Assembly (NCBI GenBank): GCA_035995025.1
Contig: DASYKY010000014.1
Span: forward strand, 1-64,000
Reading direction: 5' to 3'
From: Actinophytocola sp035995025
GTDB taxonomy: Bacteria; Actinomycetota; Actinomycetes; Mycobacteriales; Pseudonocardiaceae
DNA length: 64,000 nucleotides
The number at the start of each line of letters is the position of its first letter. Within the stretch, counting starts at the first letter, position 1. A model generated the notes under the pieces. That model saw nothing but the letters and a program-made list of their open reading frames with translations. It made no database searches and was not told the DNA's origin. The position numbers were made by a program, and so were the translations under genes. Below are positions 20,998-28,503 of the stretch, in pieces.

Positions 20998-21987
20998 ATG
21001 CTGACGACCGTCGCCGCGGTGCTCATGGACTATGTGGCGCCCTTCGAGTTCGGCGTGCTGTGCGAGGTGTTCGGCATCGACCGCACCGAGGAGGGCGTGC
21101 CGCACACCGAGTTCCTCGTCTGCGGCGAGCGGCCCGGCGAGCCGCTGCGCACCAGCGTCGGCGCGATGGTCACCCCCGAGCACGACCTGGCCGCGGTCGG
21201 GCGGGCCGACCTCGTGGCGGTGCCCGCCACGGAGATCCGCGACGAGTACCCGCCCGCGGTGATCGAGGCGCTGCGGGACGCGGCCGCGCGGGGCGCCACG
21301 TTGATGTCGGTGTGCACCGGGGCGTTCGTGCTGGGCGCGGCGGGCCTGCTGGACGGCAGGCGGTGCACCACGCACTGGCGCCACGTCGACGAGCTGGCGG
21401 AGCGGTTCCCGAAGGCGCTGCTGGACCCGGACGTGCTGTTCGTGGACGACGGCGACATCATCACCAGCGCGGGCACGGCGGCCGGCATCGACGCGTGCCT
21501 GCACCTGGTGCGCCGCGAGCTGGGCACGGCCGCGGCGACGGCCATCGCGCGGCGGATGGTGGTGCCGCCCCAGCGCGACGGCGGCCAGCGCCAGTACGTG
21601 GAGCTGCCGATCCCGGAGTGCTCGTCGGACAGCCTCTCGCCGGTGCTGACATGGATGGTCGACAACCTGCGGACCGAGCACACGGTGGCCGGCCTCGCGC
21701 GGCGCGCGCGGATGTCCGAGCGGACGTTCGCGCGCCGGTTCGTGGCGGAGACGGGCACGACGCCACACCGGTGGCTGTCGATGCAGCGGGTGCTGCACGC
21801 GCGGCAGCTGCTGGAGGAGACCCGGCTGTCCGTCGAGGACATCGCGGACCGGTGCGGGTTCGGCTCGGCGGCGTTGCTGCGCCACCACTTCAACCGCGTG
21901 GTCGGCGTGGCGCCCAAGGACTACCGGCGCACCTTCGGTGCGAACCTCGAGGGGGCCTCGAGCGGCGGGCGGCACAATGGTTCCTGA
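20998..21987 (+). CDS. GlxA family transcriptional regulator (DJ-1/PfpI + AraC)
   Basis: 329 residues. The N-terminal DJ-1/glutamine-amidotransferase-like domain (about 1-190) contains LMSVCTGAFVLGAAGLLDGR with the nucleophile-elbow Cys; the C-terminal AraC domain has two helix-turn-helix units (VAGLARRARMSERTFARRF and SVEDIADRCGFGSAALLRHHF). An upstream in-frame ATG at 20965 exists, but the ATG at 20998 with GAGG just before it matches family N-termini (TTVAAVLMDYVAPFEFGV). These regulators sense small nitrogenous metabolites in other bacteria; the ligand here is unknown. A palindrome in the divergent promoter region is the likely binding site. Confidence 0.88.
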   Translation: MLTTVAAVLMDYVAPFEFGVLCEVFGIDRTEEGVPHTEFLVCGERPGEPLRTSVGAMVTPEHDLAAVGRADLVAVPATEIRDEYPPAVIEALRDAAARGATLMSVCTGAFVLGAAGLLDGRRCTTHWRHVDELAERFPKALLDPDVLFVDDGDIITSAGTAAGIDACLHLVRRELGTAAATAIARRMVVPPQRDGGQRQYVELPIPECSSDSLSPVLTWMVDNLRTEHTVAGLARRARMSERTFARRFVAETGTTPHRWLSMQRVLHARQLLEETRLSVEDIADRCGFGSAALLRHHFNRVVGVAPKDYRRTFGANLEGASSGGRHNGS

Positions 21988-22018
21988 GATGCGCCCTGCG
22001 CACGGGAAGGCCAGGCCG

Positions 22019-22411
22019 GTGAACGTCCGTGAGAACCAGATCGACACCTACGTCGACACGTGGAACGAGTCCGATGTGGACCAGCGGTACACGCTGATCG
22101 AGGACGCCTGGTCGCACGACGGCGTCTACCACGCCCCGGCCGTGGAGGCGAAGGGCCACGAGGAGATCAGCGACAACATCGCCCGCATCCGCCGCAAGTA
22201 CCCGAACCGGGTCTTCTGCCGCACCAGCGAGGTCTTCCTCCACAAGAACCGCGCCCGCTACACGTGGGCGATGCTGGACCTGTCCGGCTCGGCCACCATC
22301 GCCGGCGTCGACTACGCCTTCTTCGCCGAAGACGGCCGCCTGCGCCGCGTCCACTGCGTCTACGACCGCAAGCCCAGGGCGGGCGAGCTGGGCCCGGCCC
22401 CGGTCGGCTGA
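22019..22411 (+). CDS. SnoaL-like / NTF2-fold protein
   Basis: 130 residues with the NTF2-like pattern: VDTWNESDVDQRYTLIEDAWSHDGVYHAP at the start, then the sheet segment FCRTSEVFLHKNRARYTWAML and DYAFFAEDGRLRRVHCVYD. I choose the GTG at 22019 (GGGAAGG 8 bases upstream); earlier ATGs at 21977 and 21989 overlap or abut the end of the preceding regulator gene. Family members are cyclases, isomerases or ligand-binding proteins. The position after the GlxA-type regulator suggests co-transcription, but the role cannot be set from sequence. Confidence 0.75.
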   Translation: MNVRENQIDTYVDTWNESDVDQRYTLIEDAWSHDGVYHAPAVEAKGHEEISDNIARIRRKYPNRVFCRTSEVFLHKNRARYTWAMLDLSGSATIAGVDYAFFAEDGRLRRVHCVYDRKPRAGELGPAPVG

Positions 22412-22500
22412 GCACGACTCGACTTCTCTTGATCACCGGCGGGTGGTGTGGAGGTAGAATTCGTTAGTCCGTTTCTCGATCCGAAGGCGGGCGAACGAAC

Positions 22501-23238
22501 CTCCTCGACCGAGACCGGCATCCGGTCCGGTTCGCCGTGGTCACATCGGTAACCGGTGGAGTGGTCCTCACCGCGATTCTCGCGGCGGGCGGCGCGGTGT
22601 TCCGCACCGGCCTGCTCGCAGCGCTCCGCACTGCGGACGTTTCTCGTCCTGCCCGCGTTCACGCAGAAGCACTGGCTCGCCGAGCTCATCAAGAACACGC
22701 ACCGATCGCTCGACCGGCGGGGCAAGTCCGTGCTACTGATGATCCCCGACCAGGACTACTCGGTGGCCGGTCAGGCGCATCACCTGCGCAACATCCTTGC
22801 CCGGCCAACACCGCTTTCGTCGGGTACGACGCGGCCGAGATCGGTGAGCGCGCGGCTCGTTGGGTACTGCGCCATCTCATGGTCGGAGGTGACCAGCGTT
22901 CGGTGGTCGGGCGGCAGCTGCGTGACCTGGGCAACGCGGGGCGCAAACTCGCGGTCGTCTTCTGCACCAACGACGAGATGGCCCTCGGTGCGGTCGACGC
23001 GTTGCTCGCCGACGGGTCCGAGCTGGCGAACAGCGTCGCCGTCGTGGGGGTGGACGGGACGCCCGAGGCGCGGGCACTCATCGACACCGGGCGCAGCCCG
23101 TTGCGTGCCACGATCGTCCAGGACCCGTACCGGATCAGCGAGATCGCCGTCGATCTCTTCGAGCGGATGGTGAAGGGCGAGCGGGTACGGGTCCGCACGC
23201 GGCTGCCCGTGGAGGTCTACGAGGGGGCGGGCGGTTAG
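22501..23238 (+). pseudogene. Remnant of a sugar-binding (LacI/RbsB-like) periplasmic protein gene
   Basis: Coding similarity is split over two frames. One frame starts with a membrane-anchor-like stretch (TGGVVLTAILAAGGAVF); about 22630-22800 continues in another frame with FLVLPAFTQKHWLAELIK and MIPDQDYSVAG; then the first frame resumes with NTAFVGYDAAEIGERAA and KLAVVFCTNDEMALGAVDALLA, IVQDPYRISEIAVDLFERM. Segments that the family has between these blocks are missing, so at least two deletions and frameshifts are needed. The intact C-terminal part still stops at 23238, only 4 bases past the stop of the convergent kinase gene. Confidence 0.7.
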
Positions 23239-24065
23239 GCGGCCGCCGAGCGTGGGCGGGGGTCCGCGACGACGCGGACGGCGCCCGGCATGACCTCCAG
23301 GGTGTAGGCGGACCGGGTCCTCGGCACGACCTCGCCGTCGTGCTCGAACCACAGCGGCCGTCCGTCGGTGCGTTCCAGGCGGATCCGCCGGCCCCGCGCG
23401 TACACCACGCCTGGCAGGTCCACATGCGACCCCGTGCGGGTCCGGACCAGCATCTCGCGCAGGTCGTGCTCGCCGCCCAGCACGCACACGTCCAGCAGGC
23501 CGTCGTCGAGGATCGTGTGGGGGAGCAGGGCGTACTCGCCGCCCCGGTAGCGGCCGCCGCCCACGTTCGCCAGCATCGTCGGTCCACTGTGGACCACGCG
23601 GCCGTCCACCAGGACGCGGCCCGGATACGGGCGGTAACCGCCGGCCAGCGCCGCCAGCGCCGGACCGTACCCGGTGCCGGCCCGCTTCGCCTCGTGGACC
23701 GCGCGCGGCGTGAAGCCCGTGCACGCGCCGGACAGCGACACCCGGTCCAGCTCGGCCACCCGCGCCAGGTCGACGGACGTGGCCGGCGCGCCGGCCAGCG
23801 CCAGGTCGAGCGCGGCGCGCCACGGCGTGGACCCCCACAGCGTGCGGTAGAAGGAGTTCGCCGTCCCGGCCGGCACGATGAACAGCGGCGTCGAACCCAC
23901 CCGCCCGGCCACCGAGCCGGCCGTGCCGTCCCCGCCCACCGCCACCACGAGATCCACAGTGGACGGATCGGCCCCGGAGACCGGACGGCAGCGGCGGACG
24001 ACCTCGTCGATGAGCGCGGGCGACGCGTTGCCCGCCGCCCGGTTGGCCACGATCAGCACGCGCAC
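23235..24065 (-). CDS. Diacylglycerol kinase-like lipid kinase (candidate VlmJ-type)
   Basis: 276 residues of the DAGK catalytic family: VRVLIVANRAAGNAS at the start, the nucleotide loop VVAVGGDGTAGSVAG (about 50-64), FIVPAGTANSFYRTL, and the C-terminal beta-rich part ending with EVVPRTRSAYTLEVMPGAVRVV. The GTG start lies 2 bases after the KAS II stop, so it is the last gene of the biosynthetic operon. Family members phosphorylate a lipid hydroxyl with ATP. From recalled knowledge, VlmJ of valanimycin is DAG-kinase-like and phosphorylates valanimycin hydrate; an equivalent step on an azoxy-serinol-type intermediate is my inference. A housekeeping lipid kinase is the alternative, weakened by the operon position. 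Confidence 0.82.
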   Translation of the reverse strand: MRVLIVANRAAGNASPALIDEVVRRCRPVSGADPSTVDLVVAVGGDGTAGSVAGRVGSTPLFIVPAGTANSFYRTLWGSTPWRAALDLALAGAPATSVDLARVAELDRVSLSGACTGFTPRAVHEAKRAGTGYGPALAALAGGYRPYPGRVLVDGRVVHSGPTMLANVGGGRYRGGEYALLPHTILDDGLLDVCVLGGEHDLREMLVRTRTGSHVDLPGVVYARGRRIRLERTDGRPLWFEHDGEVVPRTRSAYTLEVMPGAVRVVADPRPRSAAA

Positions 24066-24067
24066 GA

Positions 24068-25300
24068 CTAGGCCGCGGTGAGCACGAGCACGGCGTTCTG
24101 CCCGCCGAAGCCGAACGAGTTGCTCGTCGCCGCCACCACCCCGAGCCTGCGCGACCCGCCGCGCACGACGTCGATGTCCAGCTCCGGGTCGGGGGTGTCC
24201 AGGTTCGCGGTCGGCGGGACCTCGCCGTCCTCGATGGCCAGCACCGTGCACGCCGCCTCGATCGCGCCCGCCGCGCCCAGCGAGTGGCCGGTCACGCCCT
24301 TCACCGACGTCACCGCTGGCAGCCCCGGGAACACCCTGGCCAGCACGCGCGCCTCGACCGCGTCGTTCAGCTGCGTCGACGTGCCGTGCGCGTTCACGTG
24401 GTCCACATCGGACGGTTCGAGGTCCGCGTCGGCCAGTGCCGAGCGGATGGCCGACTCCACACCGGTGCCCGACGGGTCCGGCGCGGTGGCGTGGTGCGCG
24501 TCGGCGGACGCGCCGTACCCGCTGACCCGCGCCCGGATCCGCGCGCCGCGGGCCACCGCGTGCTCGTGCCGCTCCAGCACCAGCACGCCCGCGCCCTCGG
24601 CCGCCACGAACCCGTCCCGGTCCCGCTCGAACGGCCGCGACGCGGCCGCGGGCTCGTCAACCCGGCCGGACAGCGCGCCCATCCTGGCGAAGCCGGCCAG
24701 GATCGGCCGGGACAGCCCCGCCTCGGCGCCCCCGGCGAGCACGATGTCGCAGCGCCCGGCGCGCAGCAGGTCCCGCGCGGTGCCGATGGCCGTCGTGCCG
24801 GACGCGCACGCGGTCGTCGTCACCAGGTTCGGGCCCTGCGCGCCGCAGTCGATGGCGAGGTAGCCGGCCACCATGTTGACCCCCATCATCGGGATCAGCA
24901 TCGACGACACCTTGGCCGCGCCGTCCGCGAGCATCGTCTCGTGCTGGGTGGTGAACGTGGCCACGCCGCCCAGCGCGTTGCCCATCACCACCCCGACCCG
25001 CGTCCCGTCCCACGTCGCCGGGTCCAGCCCCGCGTCCGTGATCGCCTCCCGGCAGGCCACCAGCGCGAGGTGTACGTACCGGTCCAGCCGCCACGCGGTG
25101 CGCCTGCCGAGCAGCGCGTCCGCGTCGAACCCCGGCACCCGGCAGGTGAAGTCCACCGGCATGCCGTCCAAAGTGGAGTCACGGGTGGCGGCCGGCCGGC
25201 CGGCCAGGATCGTCCGCCAGCTCTCCGCGACACCGATCCCGGCCGGGGTCACCAGGCCGAGCCCGGTCACGGCGGCGTGGAAGGGCTCAGCCATCGCCAC
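24068..25300 (-). CDS. Beta-ketoacyl-ACP synthase II (FabF-like)
   Basis: 410 residues with a complete Cys-His-His set: C165 in TTTACASGTT, H305 in VNAHGTSTQ, H339 in GVTGHSLGAAGA, and K334 just before. This is a condensing KAS, not a chain-length factor. GTG start at 25300 with GAAGGG 5 bases upstream, overlapping the ACP gene by 14 bases; an ATG two codons later is the alternative. It should elongate acyl-ACP with malonyl-ACP on the operon's own carrier. No chain-length-factor partner is present, so products are probably fatty-acid-like rather than aromatic polyketides; ketoreduction and dehydration would have to be borrowed from primary metabolism. Confidence 0.9.
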   Translation of the reverse strand: MAMAEPFHAAVTGLGLVTPAGIGVAESWRTILAGRPAATRDSTLDGMPVDFTCRVPGFDADALLGRRTAWRLDRYVHLALVACREAITDAGLDPATWDGTRVGVVMGNALGGVATFTTQHETMLADGAAKVSSMLIPMMGVNMVAGYLAIDCGAQGPNLVTTTACASGTTAIGTARDLLRAGRCDIVLAGGAEAGLSRPILAGFARMGALSGRVDEPAAASRPFERDRDGFVAAEGAGVLVLERHEHAVARGARIRARVSGYGASADAHHATAPDPSGTGVESAIRSALADADLEPSDVDHVNAHGTSTQLNDAVEARVLARVFPGLPAVTSVKGVTGHSLGAAGAIEAACTVLAIEDGEVPPTANLDTPDPELDIDVVRGGSRRLGVVAATSNSFGFGGQNAVLVLTAA

Positions 25301-25535
25301 GGATGCCCTTCGCGGCGAGCATCGCGAGCGCGTCGCGCACCCGCGCCTTCGGCGACACCTCGTCCTCGCCGATCGAGATGCCGAACTCCTTCTCGGTGAC
25401 CAGCGCGAACTCCACGATCGCGAGCGAGTCGAGGTCCAGCTCGGCGAACGTGGCGTCCGGGTGCACCTCGTCGGCCTCGACGCCGAAGTAGCTGACGAGG
25501 ATCCCGGACAGACGCTCGAGAACCGATGTCGACAT
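25287..25535 (-). CDS. Acyl carrier protein
   Basis: 82 residues, acidic, with the phosphopantetheine site ELDLDSLAIVEF (Ser37). ATG with GGAGGAA immediately upstream. It sits 11 bases after the KAS III gene and overlaps the start of the KAS II gene, forming a compact condensation set. It is likely dedicated to the pathway rather than to bulk fatty acid synthesis because no malonyl transacylase or FabG gene accompanies it. Confidence 0.92.
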   Translation of the reverse strand: MSTSVLERLSGILVSYFGVEADEVHPDATFAELDLDSLAIVEFALVTEKEFGISIGEDEVSPKARVRDALAMLAAKGIRGDG

Positions 25536-25546
25536 GGCTTCCTCCA

Positions 25547-26605
25547 CTAGAGCAATGAGATGTCCGGCCAGCGCAGCACGGTCGAGCCCCAGGTGAGCCC
25601 GCCGCCGAACGCGCCGAGCAGCACCTGCTGACCGGCCCGCAGCTCGCCGTTCGCGCACGCGGACGTGAGCGCGAGCGGCACGGACGCGGCCGCGGTGTTG
25701 CCGACCTGGTCGATGTTGCGCACGAACTTGCCGGCCGGCTGGCCCAGCATGTCCGCCACCCCGCTCAGGATCCGCGCGTTCGCCTGGTGGATGACGAACC
25801 GGTCCACGTCGCGCAGCCGCAGGCCCGCCTTTGAGAGCACGGCCTGCGCGGAGCCGGCCATCTGGAAGATCGCCTTGCGGAACACCGCCTTGCCGGCCAT
25901 CGTGAAGTACTCCGCGCCGGGCTCGGCCGGCCGCCCGGTGGACCGCTGCCTCGAGCCACCCGCCGGCACCATGATCAGGTCGGCGTCCTGGCCGTCGCTG
26001 CCAAGGTCGAACGGGCCGAGCGCGCCCAGCTCGTGCGGCGCGCCCGCGCGCAGCACCACCGCGCCCGCGCCGTCGCCGAAGATCGCGGCCGTGCTGCGGC
26101 ATGCCGGGTCCACGATCGTCGAGAACGTGTCCGCGCCGATGACCAGCACGTGCTCGGCCACCCCGGCGGCGATCAGCCCGGTCGCGGCCGCGAGCGCGTA
26201 GAGGAACCCGGTGCACACGGCGTTGACGTCGAAGGCCGCCACCCGCTCCAGCCCGATCCGGTGCGCCACGTCCGGCGCGGTCGCCGGGCACGGGCGGTCC
26301 GGCGTGGTCGTGGCCAGCACCACGGCGTCCACGTGGTCGAGGTCGGCGGACTTCAGCGCGGCCAGCCCCGCCTCGACCGCGAGGTCCGATGTGGACATTC
26401 CCGGCTCGACGACGTGCCGCTGCCGGATGCCGGTGCGCGCCCGGATCCACTCGTCGGACGTGTCGAGCCGCTCCGCCACCTCGGCGTTGGGCACCACGCG
26501 CGGCGGCAGAAAGGTGCCGAGTCCACACAGGACGGCCGACGTTCCCTCCTGTGGCGTGCCGGGAAACGGCAGTACCTGAGCCCCGGTCTCCTCGGCGCGG
26601 TTCAC
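25547..26605 (-). CDS. Beta-ketoacyl-ACP synthase III (FabH-like)
   Basis: 352 residues. Thiolase fold with the KAS III triad: C131 in AAFDVNAVCTGFLYAL, H273 in RFVIHQANARIL and N303 in QVGNTAAASVP, plus the terminal GGGLTWGSTVLRW. It begins with GTG in a 4-base overlap (GTGA) with the diiron protein stop. A 20-residue N-terminal extension (NRAEETGAQVLPFPGTPQEG) precedes the usual FabH start and resembles leader segments of secondary-metabolism KAS III enzymes. Predicted role: start chain assembly from an acyl-CoA and malonyl-ACP. The starter unit (straight or branched) is not evident. Confidence 0.9.
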   Translation of the reverse strand: MNRAEETGAQVLPFPGTPQEGTSAVLCGLGTFLPPRVVPNAEVAERLDTSDEWIRARTGIRQRHVVEPGMSTSDLAVEAGLAALKSADLDHVDAVVLATTTPDRPCPATAPDVAHRIGLERVAAFDVNAVCTGFLYALAAATGLIAAGVAEHVLVIGADTFSTIVDPACRSTAAIFGDGAGAVVLRAGAPHELGALGPFDLGSDGQDADLIMVPAGGSRQRSTGRPAEPGAEYFTMAGKAVFRKAIFQMAGSAQAVLSKAGLRLRDVDRFVIHQANARILSGVADMLGQPAGKFVRNIDQVGNTAAASVPLALTSACANGELRAGQQVLLGAFGGGLTWGSTVLRWPDISLL

Positions 26606-27555
26606 AGCGCGTCCTCCAAGCCGATGTCGGTCAGGCGGCTCGCCTTCATCTCCCGCGACCACTCGTCCGCGGTGGCGACCCGTTCCTCGGGCGTGGTGTC
26701 CACGAGCCGGCGGCCCGGCCAGACCTCGTAGTCGCCGACCACGTCCGCGTGCCGCTCCAGTCCCCGCTGGAACAGCTGCTCGCGGCGCAGCACCACGTCG
26801 TGCACCGGCAGCACCTCCCACATGTGCATGCCCCGCGCGATCAGCTCCACCGCCCGCTCCAGCTCGGCGGGGTGGTCGGCGAGGTACTGCTTCGCGATGG
26901 CCGCGCCCACGGTCAGGTGGCGGATCTCGTCGATGCCCGCGCCGCGGTCGATCTCCGCGGCCACCGGGTCCAGCGGGCGCCACTTGCGTTCCGACAGCTC
27001 CGCCGCGGGGGCCAGCGCACCCTCGATGACGATCGTCATCATCACCACGCCGCCGAGGAAGTCCGCGTCGTCGCGCATGACCTTCAGCGCGAACTCCTCG
27101 AGCGGGTCGAGCACCGCGTGCACGTCCGCGCCGGCGAACGCCTCGACGGTCTGCCACAGGTTCGCCGCCGGCACGCCGAGGGCGAGCAGGTGGTTGCGGA
27201 ACACCATCGCGTGCCGGGCCTCGTCGAGCACCTGCGTCGCGTAGAACTCCATGGTGTCGGTGTCCGGCGCGATCGCGACCAGGTAGCCGAGCGCGCGGGC
27301 CGCCTTGTCCTCGGCCACCGAGCGGAACGCGTACTCGGCGATCAGCGCGTCGCGCAGCGGGCCCGGCTCGCGCATGAACGCCGGCACCGCGAGCCCCGGG
27401 TCGTGCCCGTCGGGCCGGCCGAGCAGCGTGCCCTGTGCCACGGCCCGCAGCCAGTACCGCAGGTTCGCCGTGCGCGGGGTCAGCTCGACCGACATCGCGC
27501 CCTCGACCAGCGAGGGCGCGCGGTCCCAGTCGGCCTCGCGCGGGATGGTGTTCAC
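26602..27555 (-). CDS. VlmB-like ferritin-fold diiron oxygenase
   Basis: 317 residues. A four-helix diiron pattern is complete: Glu in LIAEYAFRSVAED (residues 74/82), E112-x-x-H115 in VLDEARHAMVF, E178 in MMTIVIEGALA and E210-x-x-H213 in GIDEIRHLTVG. This spacing is that of ferritin-like non-haem diiron N-oxygenases; proteins like this are usually labelled VlmB-like. VlmB of valanimycin is reported to oxidise an N-N single bond to an azoxy group. GTG start in a 4-base overlap with the small membrane protein gene. That neighbourhood (aminotransferase, flavin N-hydroxylase-like protein, DUF2156, lipid kinase) supports an N-oxidation role here. Fatty-acyl hydroxylation remains an alternative. 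Confidence 0.82.
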   Translation of the reverse strand: MNTIPREADWDRAPSLVEGAMSVELTPRTANLRYWLRAVAQGTLLGRPDGHDPGLAVPAFMREPGPLRDALIAEYAFRSVAEDKAARALGYLVAIAPDTDTMEFYATQVLDEARHAMVFRNHLLALGVPAANLWQTVEAFAGADVHAVLDPLEEFALKVMRDDADFLGGVVMMTIVIEGALAPAAELSERKWRPLDPVAAEIDRGAGIDEIRHLTVGAAIAKQYLADHPAELERAVELIARGMHMWEVLPVHDVVLRREQLFQRGLERHADVVGDYEVWPGRRLVDTTPEERVATADEWSREMKASRLTDIGLEDAL

Positions 27556-28010
27556 GACGTGGCCAGCTCCCGGCTCATGCGGGTGAACGCGGGGTGCGCG
27601 ACCGGCTCGAACGGCACCGCGAACGGCTTGAGCGCGTTGCCGAACAGCGCCCGGTCGCCGAGCAGGTGGATCGGCACGGCCAGCAGCGCCCACTGCCAGC
27701 CGGCGAACAGCACCCACGCGCCGACGACCACCGCCTGCGTCGCGAAGCTGTGCATCAGGTTGTACAGCACGTAGTACGTCTTGGGGATCCGCGTGCGCTG
27801 TGTCCGATCGTGCTGGGCCCGGTGGTGCGCGATCGCGCCGGGCAGGTAGCCGACCAGGTCGATGTAGACGAACAGCAGCACCGCGGGCAGCCAGTGGATC
27901 TGTCCGATGTGCACGACGAACAGCACGACGCACGTGGCGAGCGCGATCCCGTACTCCAGCCGCACGAGCGCGTGCGTGGCCGGGGTGTCGAAGCGGTTGA
28001 CGGCATCCAT
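27552..28010 (-). CDS. Small polytopic membrane protein, DUF4260-like; candidate N-N bond-forming partner
   Basis: 152 residues with about four hydrophobic segments: YGIALATCVVLFVVHIGQI, PAVLLFVYIDLVGYLPGA, a segment after VLYNLMHSF, and WQWALLAVPIHL. Conserved-looking polar residues lie in and between the helices (HHRAQHD, YNLMHS, HLLGDRALFGNALK); the IDLVGYLPG, YNLMH and HLLGDRALFG blocks resemble my memory of DUF4260 proteins. The gene is tied to both neighbours, by TGATG to the SRPBCC gene and GTGA to the diiron gene. Because valanimycin uses a membrane protein, VlmO, for N-N bond formation next to VlmB, this is the positional candidate for that role here (inference). Confidence 0.75.
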   Translation of the reverse strand: MDAVNRFDTPATHALVRLEYGIALATCVVLFVVHIGQIHWLPAVLLFVYIDLVGYLPGAIAHHRAQHDRTQRTRIPKTYYVLYNLMHSFATQAVVVGAWVLFAGWQWALLAVPIHLLGDRALFGNALKPFAVPFEPVAHPAFTRMSRELATS

Positions 28011-28489
28011 CAGGCGGCCCCCGGTTGCGTCAGCGGCGCCAGGTCGGTGAGCGCCTCGCCGCCGGAAAGCACCGTGGTGCGGCCGAACAGCGCGGCGAGC
28101 GCCTCGCACACGACCCGCTTGATCACCCGCTCGGCGATCGGGTCCATGATCCCGGCCAGGCTCTCGATGCCGAAGTCGTAGCCGCACTCGAACCGCACCA
28201 CGCAGCCGCCGATCCCGGGCACCAGCTGCCACGAGCCGGCGAACGCCGCGAAGTCGCCCTCGGTCTGCACGAAGTCGATGCGCAGGTCGTGCGGGTGCAC
28301 GGTCTCCTTCTCGGTCCAGCGCATCGGCCCGCGCCGGAAGTTGACCACCCAGTCGGTCACCTCGCCGTGCGCGGTCACCTCGCGCACGTCCGCGGCCAGC
28401 TCCGGATACCGCTCGAACTCGGCGATCCGCGCCAGCGCCGCCCGGGCGTCGCGCGCCGCGATGTGCACGGTCAGTACGACGTTCCGCAT
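28010..28489 (-). CDS. SRPBCC (START-like) protein, cyclase/dehydrase family
   Basis: 159 residues of the START/Bet v1 fold: NVVLTVHIAARDARAALARIAEFERYPELA, then DWVVNFRRGPMRWTEKETV and RVIKRVVCEALAALFG in the long C-terminal helix. ATG with AAGGG upstream; it follows the aminotransferase by 14 bases and overlaps the membrane-protein gene by one base. The family includes polyketide cyclases and lipid-binding proteins. In this operon it may bind the hydrophobic chain intermediate or shape it; no catalytic residue set is obvious. Confidence 0.8.
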   Translation of the reverse strand: MRNVVLTVHIAARDARAALARIAEFERYPELAADVREVTAHGEVTDWVVNFRRGPMRWTEKETVHPHDLRIDFVQTEGDFAAFAGSWQLVPGIGGCVVRFECGYDFGIESLAGIMDPIAERVIKRVVCEALAALFGRTTVLSGGEALTDLAPLTQPGAA

Positions 28490-28503
28490 GCCGTCATCCC
28501 TTC

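Noticed and set aside
24068..26605. Aromatic type II polyketide synthase
   Set aside because: KAS II has a normal catalytic Cys, there is no chain-length factor and no dedicated ketoreductase, so the set looks fatty-acid-like.
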